A stretch of DNA of 64,000 nucleotides from Agapanthus africanus (lineage: Eukaryota > Streptophyta > Magnoliopsida > Asparagales > Amaryllidaceae), in assembly GCA_030015575.1 (NCBI GenBank), contig JASDDO010000006.1, positions 380,578,137 to 380,642,136 on the forward strand. Direction: 5' to 3'. Positions 11,168 through 20,900 of this stretch are shown here, piece by piece (within the stretch, counting starts at the first letter, position 1; each line of letters begins with the position of its first letter). Under the pieces are notes generated by a model. The model was not told where the DNA came from, ran no database searches, and saw only the letters and a list, made by a program, of their open reading frames with translations. Position numbers and translations under genes: made by a program.

Positions 11168-11466
11168 TTAGTGTTTAACACTAAATTGAAACTCCCGAAC
11201 CCAGTGTTAAAACACTGTTGGGCCTTAGTGTTCAATACTAATCAAAAAGCTTTGTTTGCAGTGTTCAACACTGACTACCTTAGTGTTTAACACTAATCTG
11301 AGATCTTCATTGCCAGTGTTCAACACTGATCTGTTTTAGTGTTTAACACTAATTTGAAAAGCCTTGTTGCTGGTGTTTAACACCAATTATCTCTTAGTGT
11401 TAAACACTAACTTGTCAACCTTATTCCCAGTGTTCAACACTGACTGCTCTGTAGTGTTTAACACTA
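11168..11466 (+). repeat. Regularly spaced palindrome array (11 sites) in R-U5 of element A
   Basis: Two palindrome types alternate: TTAGTGTTTAACACTAA and CAGTGTTCAACACTG (small variants). Starts are 11168, 11202, 11225, 11259, 11280, 11314, 11336, 11371, 11394, 11428 and 11452, so spacings alternate 34, 23, 34, 21, 34, 22, 35, 23, 34, 24. Spacers are 17-18 or 6-9 bp and are not alike. The 3' LTR has the same array at 30207-30505. The layout recalls a CRISPR array but this is a plant retrotransposon leader; no function is known to me. Confidence 0.95.
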
Positions 11467-11884
11467 GGCTTTGGCCCAATTGGCCTAAATGGATAGAGGC
11501 AAAGCCTCTCCTGATTGGACTTAGCCCAAAATGGCCATAAGTCCTCAATTTGTGATTAACTGGGCCAATGGACTCATAACATAATTAATTCGTCTTGATC
11601 CCAAATTGGGCCAAGGACTATTTAATCCACTCCGGTTCTAGGGTACATCTCTTCACTCCTTTGATACTTGGCATTGTAATCCCTCAATATCTTCAAAGAG
11701 GTGACGGGTCCCGACGACCACACATTGATACGGACTGTGGGGTCCTTAAACCCGTGTTTAATGCAAAATTCCTGGTTACGTGGAACGCGGATAATGTCAC
11801 TCTTTGACCCCGTGGAAAACGTCCAGAGCGGAGCCTGGTCCTCGCAGAGCACGGCAGTGAACCCGTGTGAAGCATCCAGAGCAC

Positions 11885-12140
11885 ATACCGGACTGTGGGG
11901 TCCTTAAACCCATGGACTACGACGTCCTTAACCTTGACCGAGATGTCTTAAAACTAACAATGGACTGTGGGGTCCTTAAACCCATGGACTACGACGTCCT
12001 TAACCTTGACCGAGATGTCTTAAAACTAACAATGGACCGCAATGTCCTTAAACTACCCATGGACCGCAATGTGCTTAAACTACCCATGGACCGCAACGTC
12101 CTTAAACTACCCATGGACCGCAACGTCCTTAAACTAGAAC
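11885..12140 (+). repeat. GGAC-N6-GTCC short repeats in U5 of element A
   Basis: A 27-bp unit with GGACCGCAA(T/C)GTCC followed by TTAAACTACCC is repeated at least four times (12032-12140), after two copies of a longer 80-bp version (CCGGACTGTGGGGTCC, then GACTACGACGTCC). Each core is an inverted GGAC/GTCC pair. The same words are in the LTRs of B/C (39600-39840) and D (55498-55580) and after pol in A (22350-22460). Confidence 0.85.
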
Positions 12141-12684
12141 AATAGAGCCCCGTATGCTCTTTTGTCGGATCTAAACGGTCCCGTTTAAGTTGATCTTAGC
12201 CTCAAAGATGGCTAACGTATCCTTAAACCTTCAAACAGACTGGACTATGAATCCCCCCAATTAACTCTGGCTCGAGGGTACATCTCTGAACTCCTCTGAC
12301 ATCCGTCGTTGTAATCCTTCAACGTCGTCAGAGAGGTGACGGGTCCCGACGGCCATACATACGATGGACCCCTATGTCCCTAAACTGGAACAATAGAGCC
12401 AATTGCTCTTTTGTCGGATCTAAACGATCCCGTTAAGTTGATCTTAGTCTCAAAGTTAGACTAACGTATCCTTAACAAACGTTTGAGTTGATCTTAGCCT
12501 CAAATATGGCTAACGTATCCTCAAACCCAACCCCCAAACCCAAATCTAAGATAATACGGATTTGGACTAGTCCACGTCCTACGGGCGACTACATAAATTA
12601 GTCTCCGTATACAATCCACGGGCAACAAAATACAAAACAAACACCCACGACACGAAGTGACCATCTGGAGAAGGAGAAAGTTGT

Positions 12685-12772
12685 TACCGCAATGCGGTAG
12701 CGTAATTAACTGCAGGGGCTTGCGCCTGCAGGGAAGAGCGTCCCCACAATCAAAAACCCCTCAAACGAGGGG
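12685..12772 (+). promoter_or_regulatory. Three conserved hairpins near the 3' end of the LTR
   Basis: Hairpin 1 pairs TACCGC with GCGGTA (12685-12699), hairpin 2 pairs CTGCAGG with CCTGCAG around an 8-nt loop (12710-12731), hairpin 3 pairs CCCCTC with GAGGGG around AAAC (12757-12772). Equivalent hairpins are in D (55878-55966) and in B/C (39232-39295 for two of them, hairpin 1 decayed) with altered bases. They would lie in the RNA leader just before the primer site, where packaging or priming structures are expected; that role is inference. Confidence 0.65.
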
Positions 12773-12945
12773 GAATCTGACGAAGTCTGCTACATCGGAC
12801 GCATCCGTCTAAACCTTCGATACATGGTGCCATAAATCAACTTGGCATCTTCGGAGAGGTGGACGGATAGCACCAATTAACATCTGCCCCGAATCTCAGG
12901 CGAGGCATTCCATGTCGCGGCCGCCATTCGGAGGGGAACAGATTC

Positions 12946-12963
12946 TGGCACGCCCGGTGGGAC
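12946..12963 (+). other. Primer-binding site of element A
   Basis: TGGCACGCCCGGTGGGAC starts 5 bp after the LTR end, separated by GATTC. TGG is the complement of a tRNA CCA end. The identical 18 bases and spacer occur in element B. I did not assign the tRNA with certainty. Confidence 0.9.
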
Positions 12964-13092
12964 CTTTTCCTCTTTCCACTCCACACTTCGTGTGTCGTGA
13001 CTCGCGAACCAATCGCGGTTCGCTAATGGTTGCCCTTGGGTTTCAAGATACTAAGAATTGGCGTCTTGCTTATTGCAGAAAGCAAAGGATCG

Positions 13093-14527
13093 ATGGCTTC
13101 TACTTCCGTGAAATTCTCCAACTGCTCAGACTGCAATTGCAACCAACGCTCTGCCTCGCCAGGAGGTATAGCCTGCGGACCCCAAGCTGCTTCGCTATTC
13201 ACAATGCCCGTGGAACAGGTCACTCGCGCCACCACAGGATTGTTCTTCGGGACCATGCTCCCGCCGACAAACTTCACCGCTCCAGTGCTGACAACGGAAG
13301 CTCTCAAGAAGTCGGTCTTTGATCGTCCCACCCCTGTCGCGGCTCCTCTCTACGAGTCGCCCAACGTCAACGCCTCGGTCTTCTCTAGATTGGGCCAGAA
13401 ATCCTGCAAACCCATCATGGGACCTACAATCTCAGAGAAGGCTGCTTCTAAGAAAGTGGCTGCTCCTGCTCCCGAAATCGTCAAGGCGGCTTCTCCGGCC
13501 AAAAGGTCGGTCTTTACAAGATTGACGGCTCCAGCTCCCGCTCCTGCTGCCCAAAGGACGTCGATCTTTGACAGGCTAACACCAACAGCGACCCCCCACC
13601 TACACAGGGGGCAAGACGAAACCATTCTTACCGCTGACCCTACGCCGTCCGCTCGACACGCTCGACGTCGCTATTGGCGCCGAGTAAGGAAGGCTGGGGG
13701 CAACTCCCCCTCCGGGTTGACCCCATCGGCCCTGGTGGCAGAAGTTAATGCTGCTGTTCCAACTGGGAACAGCTTCGAAATGCTAAATAAGGTGCGAAGG
13801 AATTCTGCTACTGCAGTGCTGAAGAGGTCTCCTCCCCCCATTAAAAAAGGTTGTGGAAATAAAACCCGAACAGCCCCGATCTCCTCAGCGGTTGTCTTCC
13901 AAAATCTATAAAGTTTGGCAGCAGGCCCGAGACTCGATCATCGATCCAAACTTCTCCCGCCAGCACAAGAAATTGAAAATCCAACCGGAAGCTGGTCACC
14001 AGGCTAAACCCCAAAGGGCTGTTGATCAACTGGCTCATAAAAGGAGGAGGCCAGAGAAGACCCCCCAGCATGCAACGACGGCTAAAAGCACCGAGCCCAG
14101 ACGCCCTAAGTCTGGGGGCATGGTGGTGCACACTGTTTACATGGCCTCTGGAAAAGAGGAAAGCCGCACTTCTACGGGCCACCGACCGCGAACCCGATCC
14201 GTGACGAAAGCCCAGGAGCAGCAACAAAAGCTTCAGGAAATGATGAATGCTATGGCCGCACTTACCGGGCCAAAAGAAAACCCAGAAACGTCCTCAGATG
14301 CGCGCCAGGAGGAAGAAACCGACGCTGAATTCCTTCGCCGGATACTGGAGAAAAAGGACAAAGAGGCTGCTGAACAGGCGGCCAACATACAACGTATGGG
14401 CCTTCTCTTCAAAGATATGATAGGAATGATGATCCAGCAGGACTTACCCGCCGAGGATCCCCCAATCGTTCTTGAAGACGACCGAGGAGAAACGTCAAAT
14501 CCACCACCAGCCCTCTCAACGGCCTAG
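13093..14527 (+). pseudogene. gag: Gag N-terminal region of element A, frameshifted
   Basis: The likely start is ATG 13093 (MASTS), matched by MASNC at 38914 in element B. The protein has a Cys-rich N-terminus, then four spaced copies of an S-(V/I)-F-x-R-(L/P) motif (SVFDRP, SVFSRL, SVFTRL, SIFDRL; about 13308-13578), an Arg-rich YWRRVRK patch and a Gln/Glu-rich coil near 14200-14400. One extra A in the A6 run 13843-13848 moves the frame; the continuation is read from about 13850 in the next frame and meets TAG at 14525-14527, where B has an Arg codon. Both are lesions rather than known recoding sites. Confidence 0.8.
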
Positions 14528-17500
14528 GAGGAGGCAATCTCTAAGGCTGACTTGGTTGACTACATAGCCCAGCAAATCCGGGTTCATCACGCGACTGAGG
14601 CAGCTGGTCAAGTCGTGAAAACAGGGCGGCCATATCCAAGCTGGTATGACCAAATCAAATACCCGCCAGGCTATACGATACCAAAATTCCACGTGTACAA
14701 GGGGACCGGCAACCCCCATCAACATGTCGCCCAGTTCCGGGCCCTCTGCGGTAACACCGGCGGTGATGATAAACTGTTGCTCCGCCAGTTCGTGGGTAGC
14801 TTATCAGAAACTGCGTTCGAATGGTATTCGGAACTCCCGAACGATTCTATCAAAACGTTCGCTGAAATGGAGTTGTTATTCACTCAGCGATTCGCAAGTG
14901 CCAGCGAACACACTCCAATAACTGCATTGATTAACGCCAGGGTAAAACCAGGCGAAACCTGGGTCCAGTATCCTATACGCTGGCGGAATTTGTGGTCGAG
15001 ATGTGAACAACGCATTGAGGAAGCACCCGCAGTGGGCATGTTCGTGGGAACCCTAGACCCCCACGCAACTATCTCCCAGTTTATGATGTTCTTTAAGCCA
15101 ACCGCATTCCAGGCTTTGATCGATAAGTTGGCTCAGATGGACCAGATGGGTCATAGACCACCTCCCCCGAAGTCGGAACCTCGGAATGACAAGGGTAAAG
15201 GAAGAGCAACCTTTGTTGCGAATGCCCAACAGCAACCTAACGCCCCGAAACCGGCAGATCAACTGGAGGAAAGGCGTCGGTATTATAATGAGAAAATGAA
15301 GCGTCCCTACTCGTTCCCACGGGACAAGACGAAACGGCTATTCGAGCTGGCAATACGCAACAGACTTATAAACCTGCCAAATCCAAGGCGACCGCCGCAA
15401 CCCACCGAGGTGAATAACCCTAACTATTGCCCTTACCATCAAACGGTAGGCCATCCGATTGAAGATTGCTTCGTCTTCAAAGGATGGATTGAAGACCAGT
15501 ACCTCCAGGGGAAGTTTGTACTGTCCGAAAAGTGGAAGGTGAACCCACCACAGCCGCATGCTCCTAGGAAAGCGGATACACTGGGGGCAACATGTTCTTT
15601 TATTGAAGAAGCTCCATGGGAGGTCGTACTATCAACTAAAGCCAAAAGAATGCTGAGAGACCTTCATGCGTGCCCTGCGATCGAATGGAAGGACCCTCTT
15701 GAACCTCAAATTATCGAAGGAATGTTGAAGCCCCGCCCAATTACGAAGATTCGCGATAAGGGCCCAAATACTCACGCCCAACCGTCAAAATCTTCGAAGA
15801 AAAAGAAGAAGAAATCCAAGAAGCCCGTGAAGCTTGGAAACGAACACACGAACTTGCAGAAGCAAATCGACGCGTTGGAAGAATACAATCAAAAGGCGCA
15901 AACTCCTGTCACACTGCAAGAGTTCCTCAACAACATCTTTCAAGAGGAAGATGATGGAGAGAGCTCGTCGGATGAATCCGAAGGATATGTGGCGAGTTGT
16001 AACGTAATCTCCCACTCGTTCACCGATGATGGGAAAACTCCTGGCACTAAAAAGCTGGAGGCAGAGCCTGTACCAGAGCGCGTATGGCCAACAGACGAAA
16101 TGATCGACGCTTTTCTAGACGAGATTCGTCTAAAATGTAAAGCGGACCAGGAGTGTGAGATGACCACGTCGGAAGGAGCCAAATGCGGGCAACTGAACGA
16201 AAGAGTTGAACTACCCCTGCCAGAGCGAAAGGCATCCGAAGTAGACAAGAAGATATTCAAGACGAGGAAAAGGTTTGCCAAAGCCATGTCAATGGGAATG
16301 AAGCTACCACCCTCGGAAGGAAACACACACGATGGGGTGGAGAGGCACCCTGACTATTGCGCATATCACCGAAAAATCTCACACCCCACGGAGGAGTGCG
16401 ACGCCTTTAAGATATGGTGGCAAGGATATGTCGCTCGTCGGCAACATGTTAAGCGAATGAAACGCAAGAACCGTCGGGAGCGAAGAAGTACTATCGATGG
16501 GCACGACAGAGCTACTGGCAACTGTTACATGGTAAACGCCAGGGGGTCACAAGTTCTCACCTTTGGGAGCGACTCTGATGAAGAAATCGCTCTGGGCCCT
16601 CTCTTCAAAGAATCCGTGTTGGGGAAAGAGGAGGAATCGGAGATCTGCGAGAACATTCAGCTGCGCAATCGCACACTCCCAGAAAAGAATCTCGGGCCCG
16701 GGAATAGAAAGGATAAGGGAAAGGAAAAGGTCACTGAAGATATCACTTTAGATGACCAAGTCATGAGAGAGCTGGCTGCCAAAGACCCTCCTAGGAAGGG
16801 TAAAGTGGACTATAACATCCTCGCGCACCTAAGGAAGCTACCTTCTCAGCTTAGCATTCTCGATACCCTCCTATTATCAAAAGAAGTGCGAGACTCACTA
16901 ATTAAGGCGTTACAAGAACCTGAGCAATTCCAAGCCTTCCTCGCCACTGAAAAGATGAAAGATGAACTGGAGGAAGTGCATACAGCCGACATCACTTTCG
17001 GTGATGAAGACCTCCTTCTCGGGACGTGCGACCACAACCGTCCCCTATATGTCTCCGGATACTGCCATGATATCAAGATAGGCAAGATCCTGGTGGATAA
17101 TGGATCCTCCGTCAACCTCCTTAATGTTCGGGTGTTGAAGGAAATCTGCATGAGCGTGCAACACCTCGCTCGTAACAAAATTACTATCTCCGGTTTCGAT
17201 TCACAATCGTCACGGACTCTCGGATCTGTGATACTAACATTACGCTTTGGACTTCTCGTCACAGACATCAAATTCCATGTCATTGATGCCAAGACCTGCT
17301 ACAACGCCTTGCTCGGCCGTCCTTGGCTACACGAGTACAATATCATCCCTTCTACACAACATCAGTGTATGAAGTACTTTAAGGATGGTTTCGAGTATAC
17401 CGTAACAGGAGAGTTAAACCCATTTTCCGTGAACAAAGTCCGCAAATACGAAGATGTGAAGTACTTTTTGCCAGATTTCGAGGATACAGAAAGGTGTCGC

Positions 17501-17686
17501 AACCCGGAGAACAAAACCGTCGCCACCATCCCCGTTTTCGGAAGCGACACCGAAGAAGAGGAAGAGATGGTTTATGCAGGGCCATCTCAACGCAACAACC
17601 TGGGGACGCCCGCCCCCGTGTTGGTCTTCGGAAGTGATTCAGAAGATGAAGTTAATGCTGTGTTCTCCAATCGGCTGTCAATATAA
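14528..17686 (+). CDS. gag: Gag capsid, zinc-finger modules and protease of element A
   Basis: This open frame of about 1050 codons continues Gag after the TAG; it has no own ATG at its start. Capsid-type retrotransposon gag homology is at 14700-15150 (FEWYSELP, ELLFTQRF). A YC.YH..GHP.EDC zinc-finger-like module is at 15296-15560, a second (YCAYHR..SHPTEEC) at 16341-16480. Lys/Glu-rich linkers follow each. The aspartic protease has DNGSS at 17096-17110 with the downstream GRPWL block near 17320, where the usual DTG/DSG is DNG in both A and B. It ends at TAA 17684-17686, where element B reads on, so this stop is probably a mutation; an Ogre-type intron between protease and RT is an alternative. 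Confidence 0.85.
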   Translation, partial: EEAISKADLVDYIAQQIRVHHATEAAGQVVKTGRPYPSWYDQIKYPPGYTIPKFHVYKGTGNPHQHVAQFRALCGNTGGDDKLLLRQFVGSLSETAFEWYSELPNDSIKTFAEMELLFTQRFASASEHTPITALINARVKPGETWVQYPIRWRNLWSRCEQRIEEAPAVGMFVGTLDPHATISQFMMFFKPTAFQALIDKLAQMDQMGHRPPPPKSEPRNDKGKGRATFVANAQQQPNAPKPADQLEERRRYYNEKMKRPYSFPRDKTKRLFELAIRNRLINLPNPRRPPQPTEVNNPNYCPYHQTVGHPIEDCFVFKGWIEDQYLQGKFVLSEKWKVNPPQPHAPRKADTLGATCSFIEEAPWEVVLSTKAKRMLRDLHACPAIEWKDPLEPQIIEGMLKPRPITKIRDKGPNTHAQPSKSSKKKKKKSKKPVKLGNEHTNLQKQIDALEEYNQKAQTPVTLQEFLNNIFQEEDDGESSSDESEGYVASCNVISHSFTDDGKTPGTKKLEAEPVPERVWPTDEMIDAFLDEIRLKCKADQECEMTTSEGAKCGQLNERVELPLPERKASEVDKKIFKTRKRFAKAMSMGMKLPPSEGNTHDGVERHPDYCAYHRKISHPTEECDAFKIWWQGYVARRQHVKRMKRKNRRERRSTIDGHDRATGNCYMVNARGSQVLTFGSDSDEEIALGPLFKESVLGKEEESEICENIQLRNRTLPEKNLGPGNRKDKGKEKVTEDITLDDQVMRELAAKDPPRKGKVDYNILAHLRKLPSQLSILDTLLLSKEVRDSLIKALQEPEQFQAFLATEKMKDELEEVHTADITFGDEDLLLGTCDHNRPLYVSGYCHDIKIGKILVDNGSSVNLLNVRVLKEICMSVQHLARNKITISGFDSQSSRTLGSVILTLRFGLLVTDIKFHVIDAKTCYNALLGRPWLHEYNIIPSTQHQCMKYFKDGFEYTVTGELNPFSVNKVRKYEDVKYFLPDFEDTERCRNPENKTVATIPVFGSDTEEEEEMVYAGPSQRNNLGTPAPVLVFGSDSEDEVNAVFSNRLSI

Positions 17687-17953
17687 GCACCCCCTGGCGA
17701 TGACCATAGTTTGCAAATCACCATGGTACCGCGAGAACACTACAAGGATCTCGACACGCTTCAGGCTCACAATGTGCAGGACCTGCAAACATTTTACGTC
17801 CCTCCCAGGCGAAGGGGTGAGAAGGTGATCCTATTCTACCGATCCTCAGAGTCGAAAATAGAGAAAGAGATCTGGCATGGCGCGGATACTACACTTGACA
17901 GGCTCCAACCCATCCATCTGCCCAGATACTATACAAATTGATTAAAGAAGCTA
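17687..17953 (+). pseudogene. Protease-RT linker of element A with in-frame TGA
   Basis: The frame is the same as that of the flanking ORFs. It encodes LQITMVPREHY and TFYVPPRRRGEKV, closely matched in element B (34260-34010) where the whole stretch is open. TGA at 17939-17941 replaces a codon that is Gly in B. It is coding sequence bounded by two point stops. Confidence 0.75.
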
Positions 17954-20900
17954 TTGAAGCACCAAGGAGTACCCTTAGAACAGACCGTTCGGCAGGCGCG
18001 GTTCTACAACAGGATTTGGGATGTCCCCGGGACTCAACGCAAATTGCCCAACGGGAAGATGGAAACATTCGGGCTGGGATACGCAAGAGCCGGAAAACGG
18101 GAACGGGCTCACAGCAGCTACGCTATATATACCTTTGATGAAGAGGAGGACGCCCTGTCAGGAGATGCCAACCCCCCATCAAAACTAGACCCCGCGATTA
18201 AAGCGCCGAGTCCGTCGTTTGAAGAACGAATGGGCAAGCCTATCAGGAAAATGGGTCAGAAAGCTCGGGAAGACCACAACCGCGAAATGGCCATCTACGA
18301 GAAGGCCAGGACGCAACGTCTATCTCAACGTGCTGCAAAAGACAAAGATGCTTATCCTCGTCAATCCGTTGTACGAAAGGCCCGACGCAGAGACGGAAAT
18401 AAATCAAGAAGCGGCTCGGGTTTGTCCCTCATGAAGAAGATGAGTCGAGCGTACTCCTTCCCCCGAGACAAGACGGAGAGGTTACTCAACCTCGCTATAA
18501 AACATCAAATGATCACGCTTCCAGAGTCTAGACATCCTGAGCAAGCTAGCAAGGCTTCTCATCTGAGTTATTGCTCTTATCACCAAGCCATAGGACATCC
18601 TACCGAAGACTGCTTCACCTTCAAGAACTGGGTCGAGGACCAGTACCGACGGGGCAGATTCGCTTTATCCGACGGCTGGAAGGTAACGCCGCCGCAAAAG
18701 CATGAGCCCAAGGCCGCAAGAGCAGAATCGGGTCCACCTCAGTCCAGGGAGCGGGTTCGTACTTGTTATACGATTACGATATTAGGAGAAGAGCCCGAGA
18801 ACGTAGATGACCTTCCCCGGTGCTTTGAGAACAGCGATGATGAGGTGATCTCGGAATTTCCGCCTGCTCCGAAAGAACTGGAAGATGGTATACATACTAC
18901 TGCAGATAACCTCAAGAAGATTGAGTTGGGATCGGCAGACGACCCGCGACCGACATTTGTCAGCGAGCTGTTATCCGAAGAGAGGGTGGCTGCGTTAAAG
19001 GACGTGCTTCTACGGCATAAAGACTGCTTCGCGTGGAACTACTCCGAGATGCCAGGACTAGATCCGGAGATTGCTGTGCATAGATTAGCAATATCCCCTG
19101 ATATCAAGCCAGTCAAGCAGGCGCCAAGGAGGATGCGACTCGAGCTTAAGATGAGCATCAACGCCGAAGTCAAGAAGCTGATCGATTCTGGATTTATCCA
19201 AGAAGTCCAATATCCCGACTGGATCGCCAATATCGTCCCGGTAATGAAGAAGAACGGGACGGTACGCATATGCGTGGATTTCAAGGATCTCAATAAAGCC
19301 TGTCCAAAGGATGATTTCCCAGTACCAATAACCGAGCTAATGATAGATAACACGTCCACTCACGAGGTTTTCTCCTTTATGGATGGTTCGTCAGGATACA
19401 ATCAGATAAAGATGTATCCCGAAGACCAGAAGCACACCACTTTCCGCACCCCTTTGGGTATATTTTGCTACAGGGTTATGCCCTTTGGTCTAAAGAACGC
19501 TGGCGCTACCTATCAAAGGGCCATGACAAAGATCTTTGATGACCTCATACACGACGTCGTCGAGTGCTATATCGATGACCTCGTAGTAAAGAGTATGTCA
19601 TACGAAGATCATTTAAAGCATCTGGAGACTGTATTTCGACGCCTTCGGCAATATAATTTGAAAATGAATCCCCTCAAATGCGCGTTTGGAGTCTCCTCGG
19701 GCAAATTCCTGGGATTCATCGTTCGACACCTAGGTATTGAAATAGATCCGTCAAAGATTAAGGCGATCATGGAAATGCCTCCGCCAAGAACTCTCAAGCA
19801 GTTGCGGTCTCTCCAAGGGAAGCTCGCATACATCCGGCGGTTTATCGCTAATCTTTCGGGCAAATGCCGTCCTTACAGCCACCTGATGAAAAAGGGAACT
19901 CCATTCGCTTGGGATCACAAATGTCAAGGTGCACTAGACGAGATCAAGCAGTACCTGCAGAACCCTCCGGTGTTGGCCGCGCCGGTCAAGGGAAAACCCC
20001 TCATTCTTTATACGACCGCCCTCGAGGGTTCTTTAGGCGCATTATGGGCACAAGAGAACGATCAGGGGAAAGAAAGAGCACTTTACTACTTAAGTCGAGT
20101 GCTGCTGGGGGCAGAAAGCAACTATTCCCCCATTGAAAAGCACTGCCTGGCGTTGATCTTCGCAATAACAAAGCTTAGACATTACGCATTAGCACATGAA
20201 GTCCGTCTTATTTCGAAGGTGGACCCTCTCAAATATTTGATGTCGAAAGCCATATTGACGGGACGACTCGCTAAGTGGGCCCTGCTCTTGATGGAGTTCT
20301 CGATAACGTATCAACCTCTCAAGGCAGTGAAAGGCCAGGCCATTGCCGACTTCCTCGCCGAGCACCCGATACCGGCCGATTCTCCTCTGAACTGTGATTT
20401 GCCGGACGAGCATGCATTTGATGCGATTAGCGGCGGAAGCGCCCGATGGGAACTCTATTTCGATGGAGCGTCCTCCATAAAGAAACAGAAACAAGGTATC
20501 CCAATGATCAAATCAGGGATAGGCCTCATCTTTGCAACTCCACAAGGAGGAATAATGCGCTTCGCCTTCTCCTTAACAGAGCCGAGGACAAACAATGAAG
20601 CTGAATACGAAGCTCTGATAGCAGGCCTCGAGATCGCCATCGACATGGGAATTGAAGACCTCCTTATATACGGGGATTCTCAGCTGGTCGTTAGTCAAGT
20701 AAATGGTGACTACCAAACATGCAAGCCGGAGTTGGTGAAGTACGGCGAAAGGGTGCAACAACTATTGACCCAAATTCCCTCCTATACTTTGGAAAACATA
20801 CCGCGCGTGGAAAACAGCAAAGCAGACGCGTTGGCTAAACTTGCTAAAGAACTGGCTGACGAGAACCTCGATGACGTCAGAATCGTGGTACAAAGCCGTC

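Larger units (their letters stand above)
9511..12940 (+). repeat. 5' LTR of element A
   Basis: The LTR runs TG..CA. U3 is about 840 bp up to a TATA box at 10350. The long R-U5 part contains a strong splice donor (CCCTAG then GTAAGAAA, intron start 10460), a field of short palindromes (10490-11050), the spaced palindrome array (11168-11466), a block GGGTACATCTCTTCACTCC (about 11640), GGAC-N6-GTCC repeats (11885-12140), and three small hairpins (12685-12772). Compared with the 3' LTR it lacks 135 bp near 11150, between direct repeats of CCACGTGACCC, most likely a deletion here. Confidence 0.96.

Noticed and set aside
11168..11466. CRISPR-like look of the palindrome array
   Set aside because: The repeats are 15-17 bp palindromes of two alternating kinds with 6-18-bp spacers, duplicated in both LTRs of a plant retrotransposon. 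No cas gene or prokaryotic context exists.
12757..12772. Rho-independent terminator from hairpin 3 (and the T-run next to its copy at 39242-39255)
   Set aside because: Bacterial-type termination does not apply in a plant retrotransposon; the hairpin is better explained as leader RNA structure.
13843..13848. Programmed frameshift at the A6 run in gag of element A
   Set aside because: Element B has no such run or frame change at the aligned position, so a one-base insertion is simpler.
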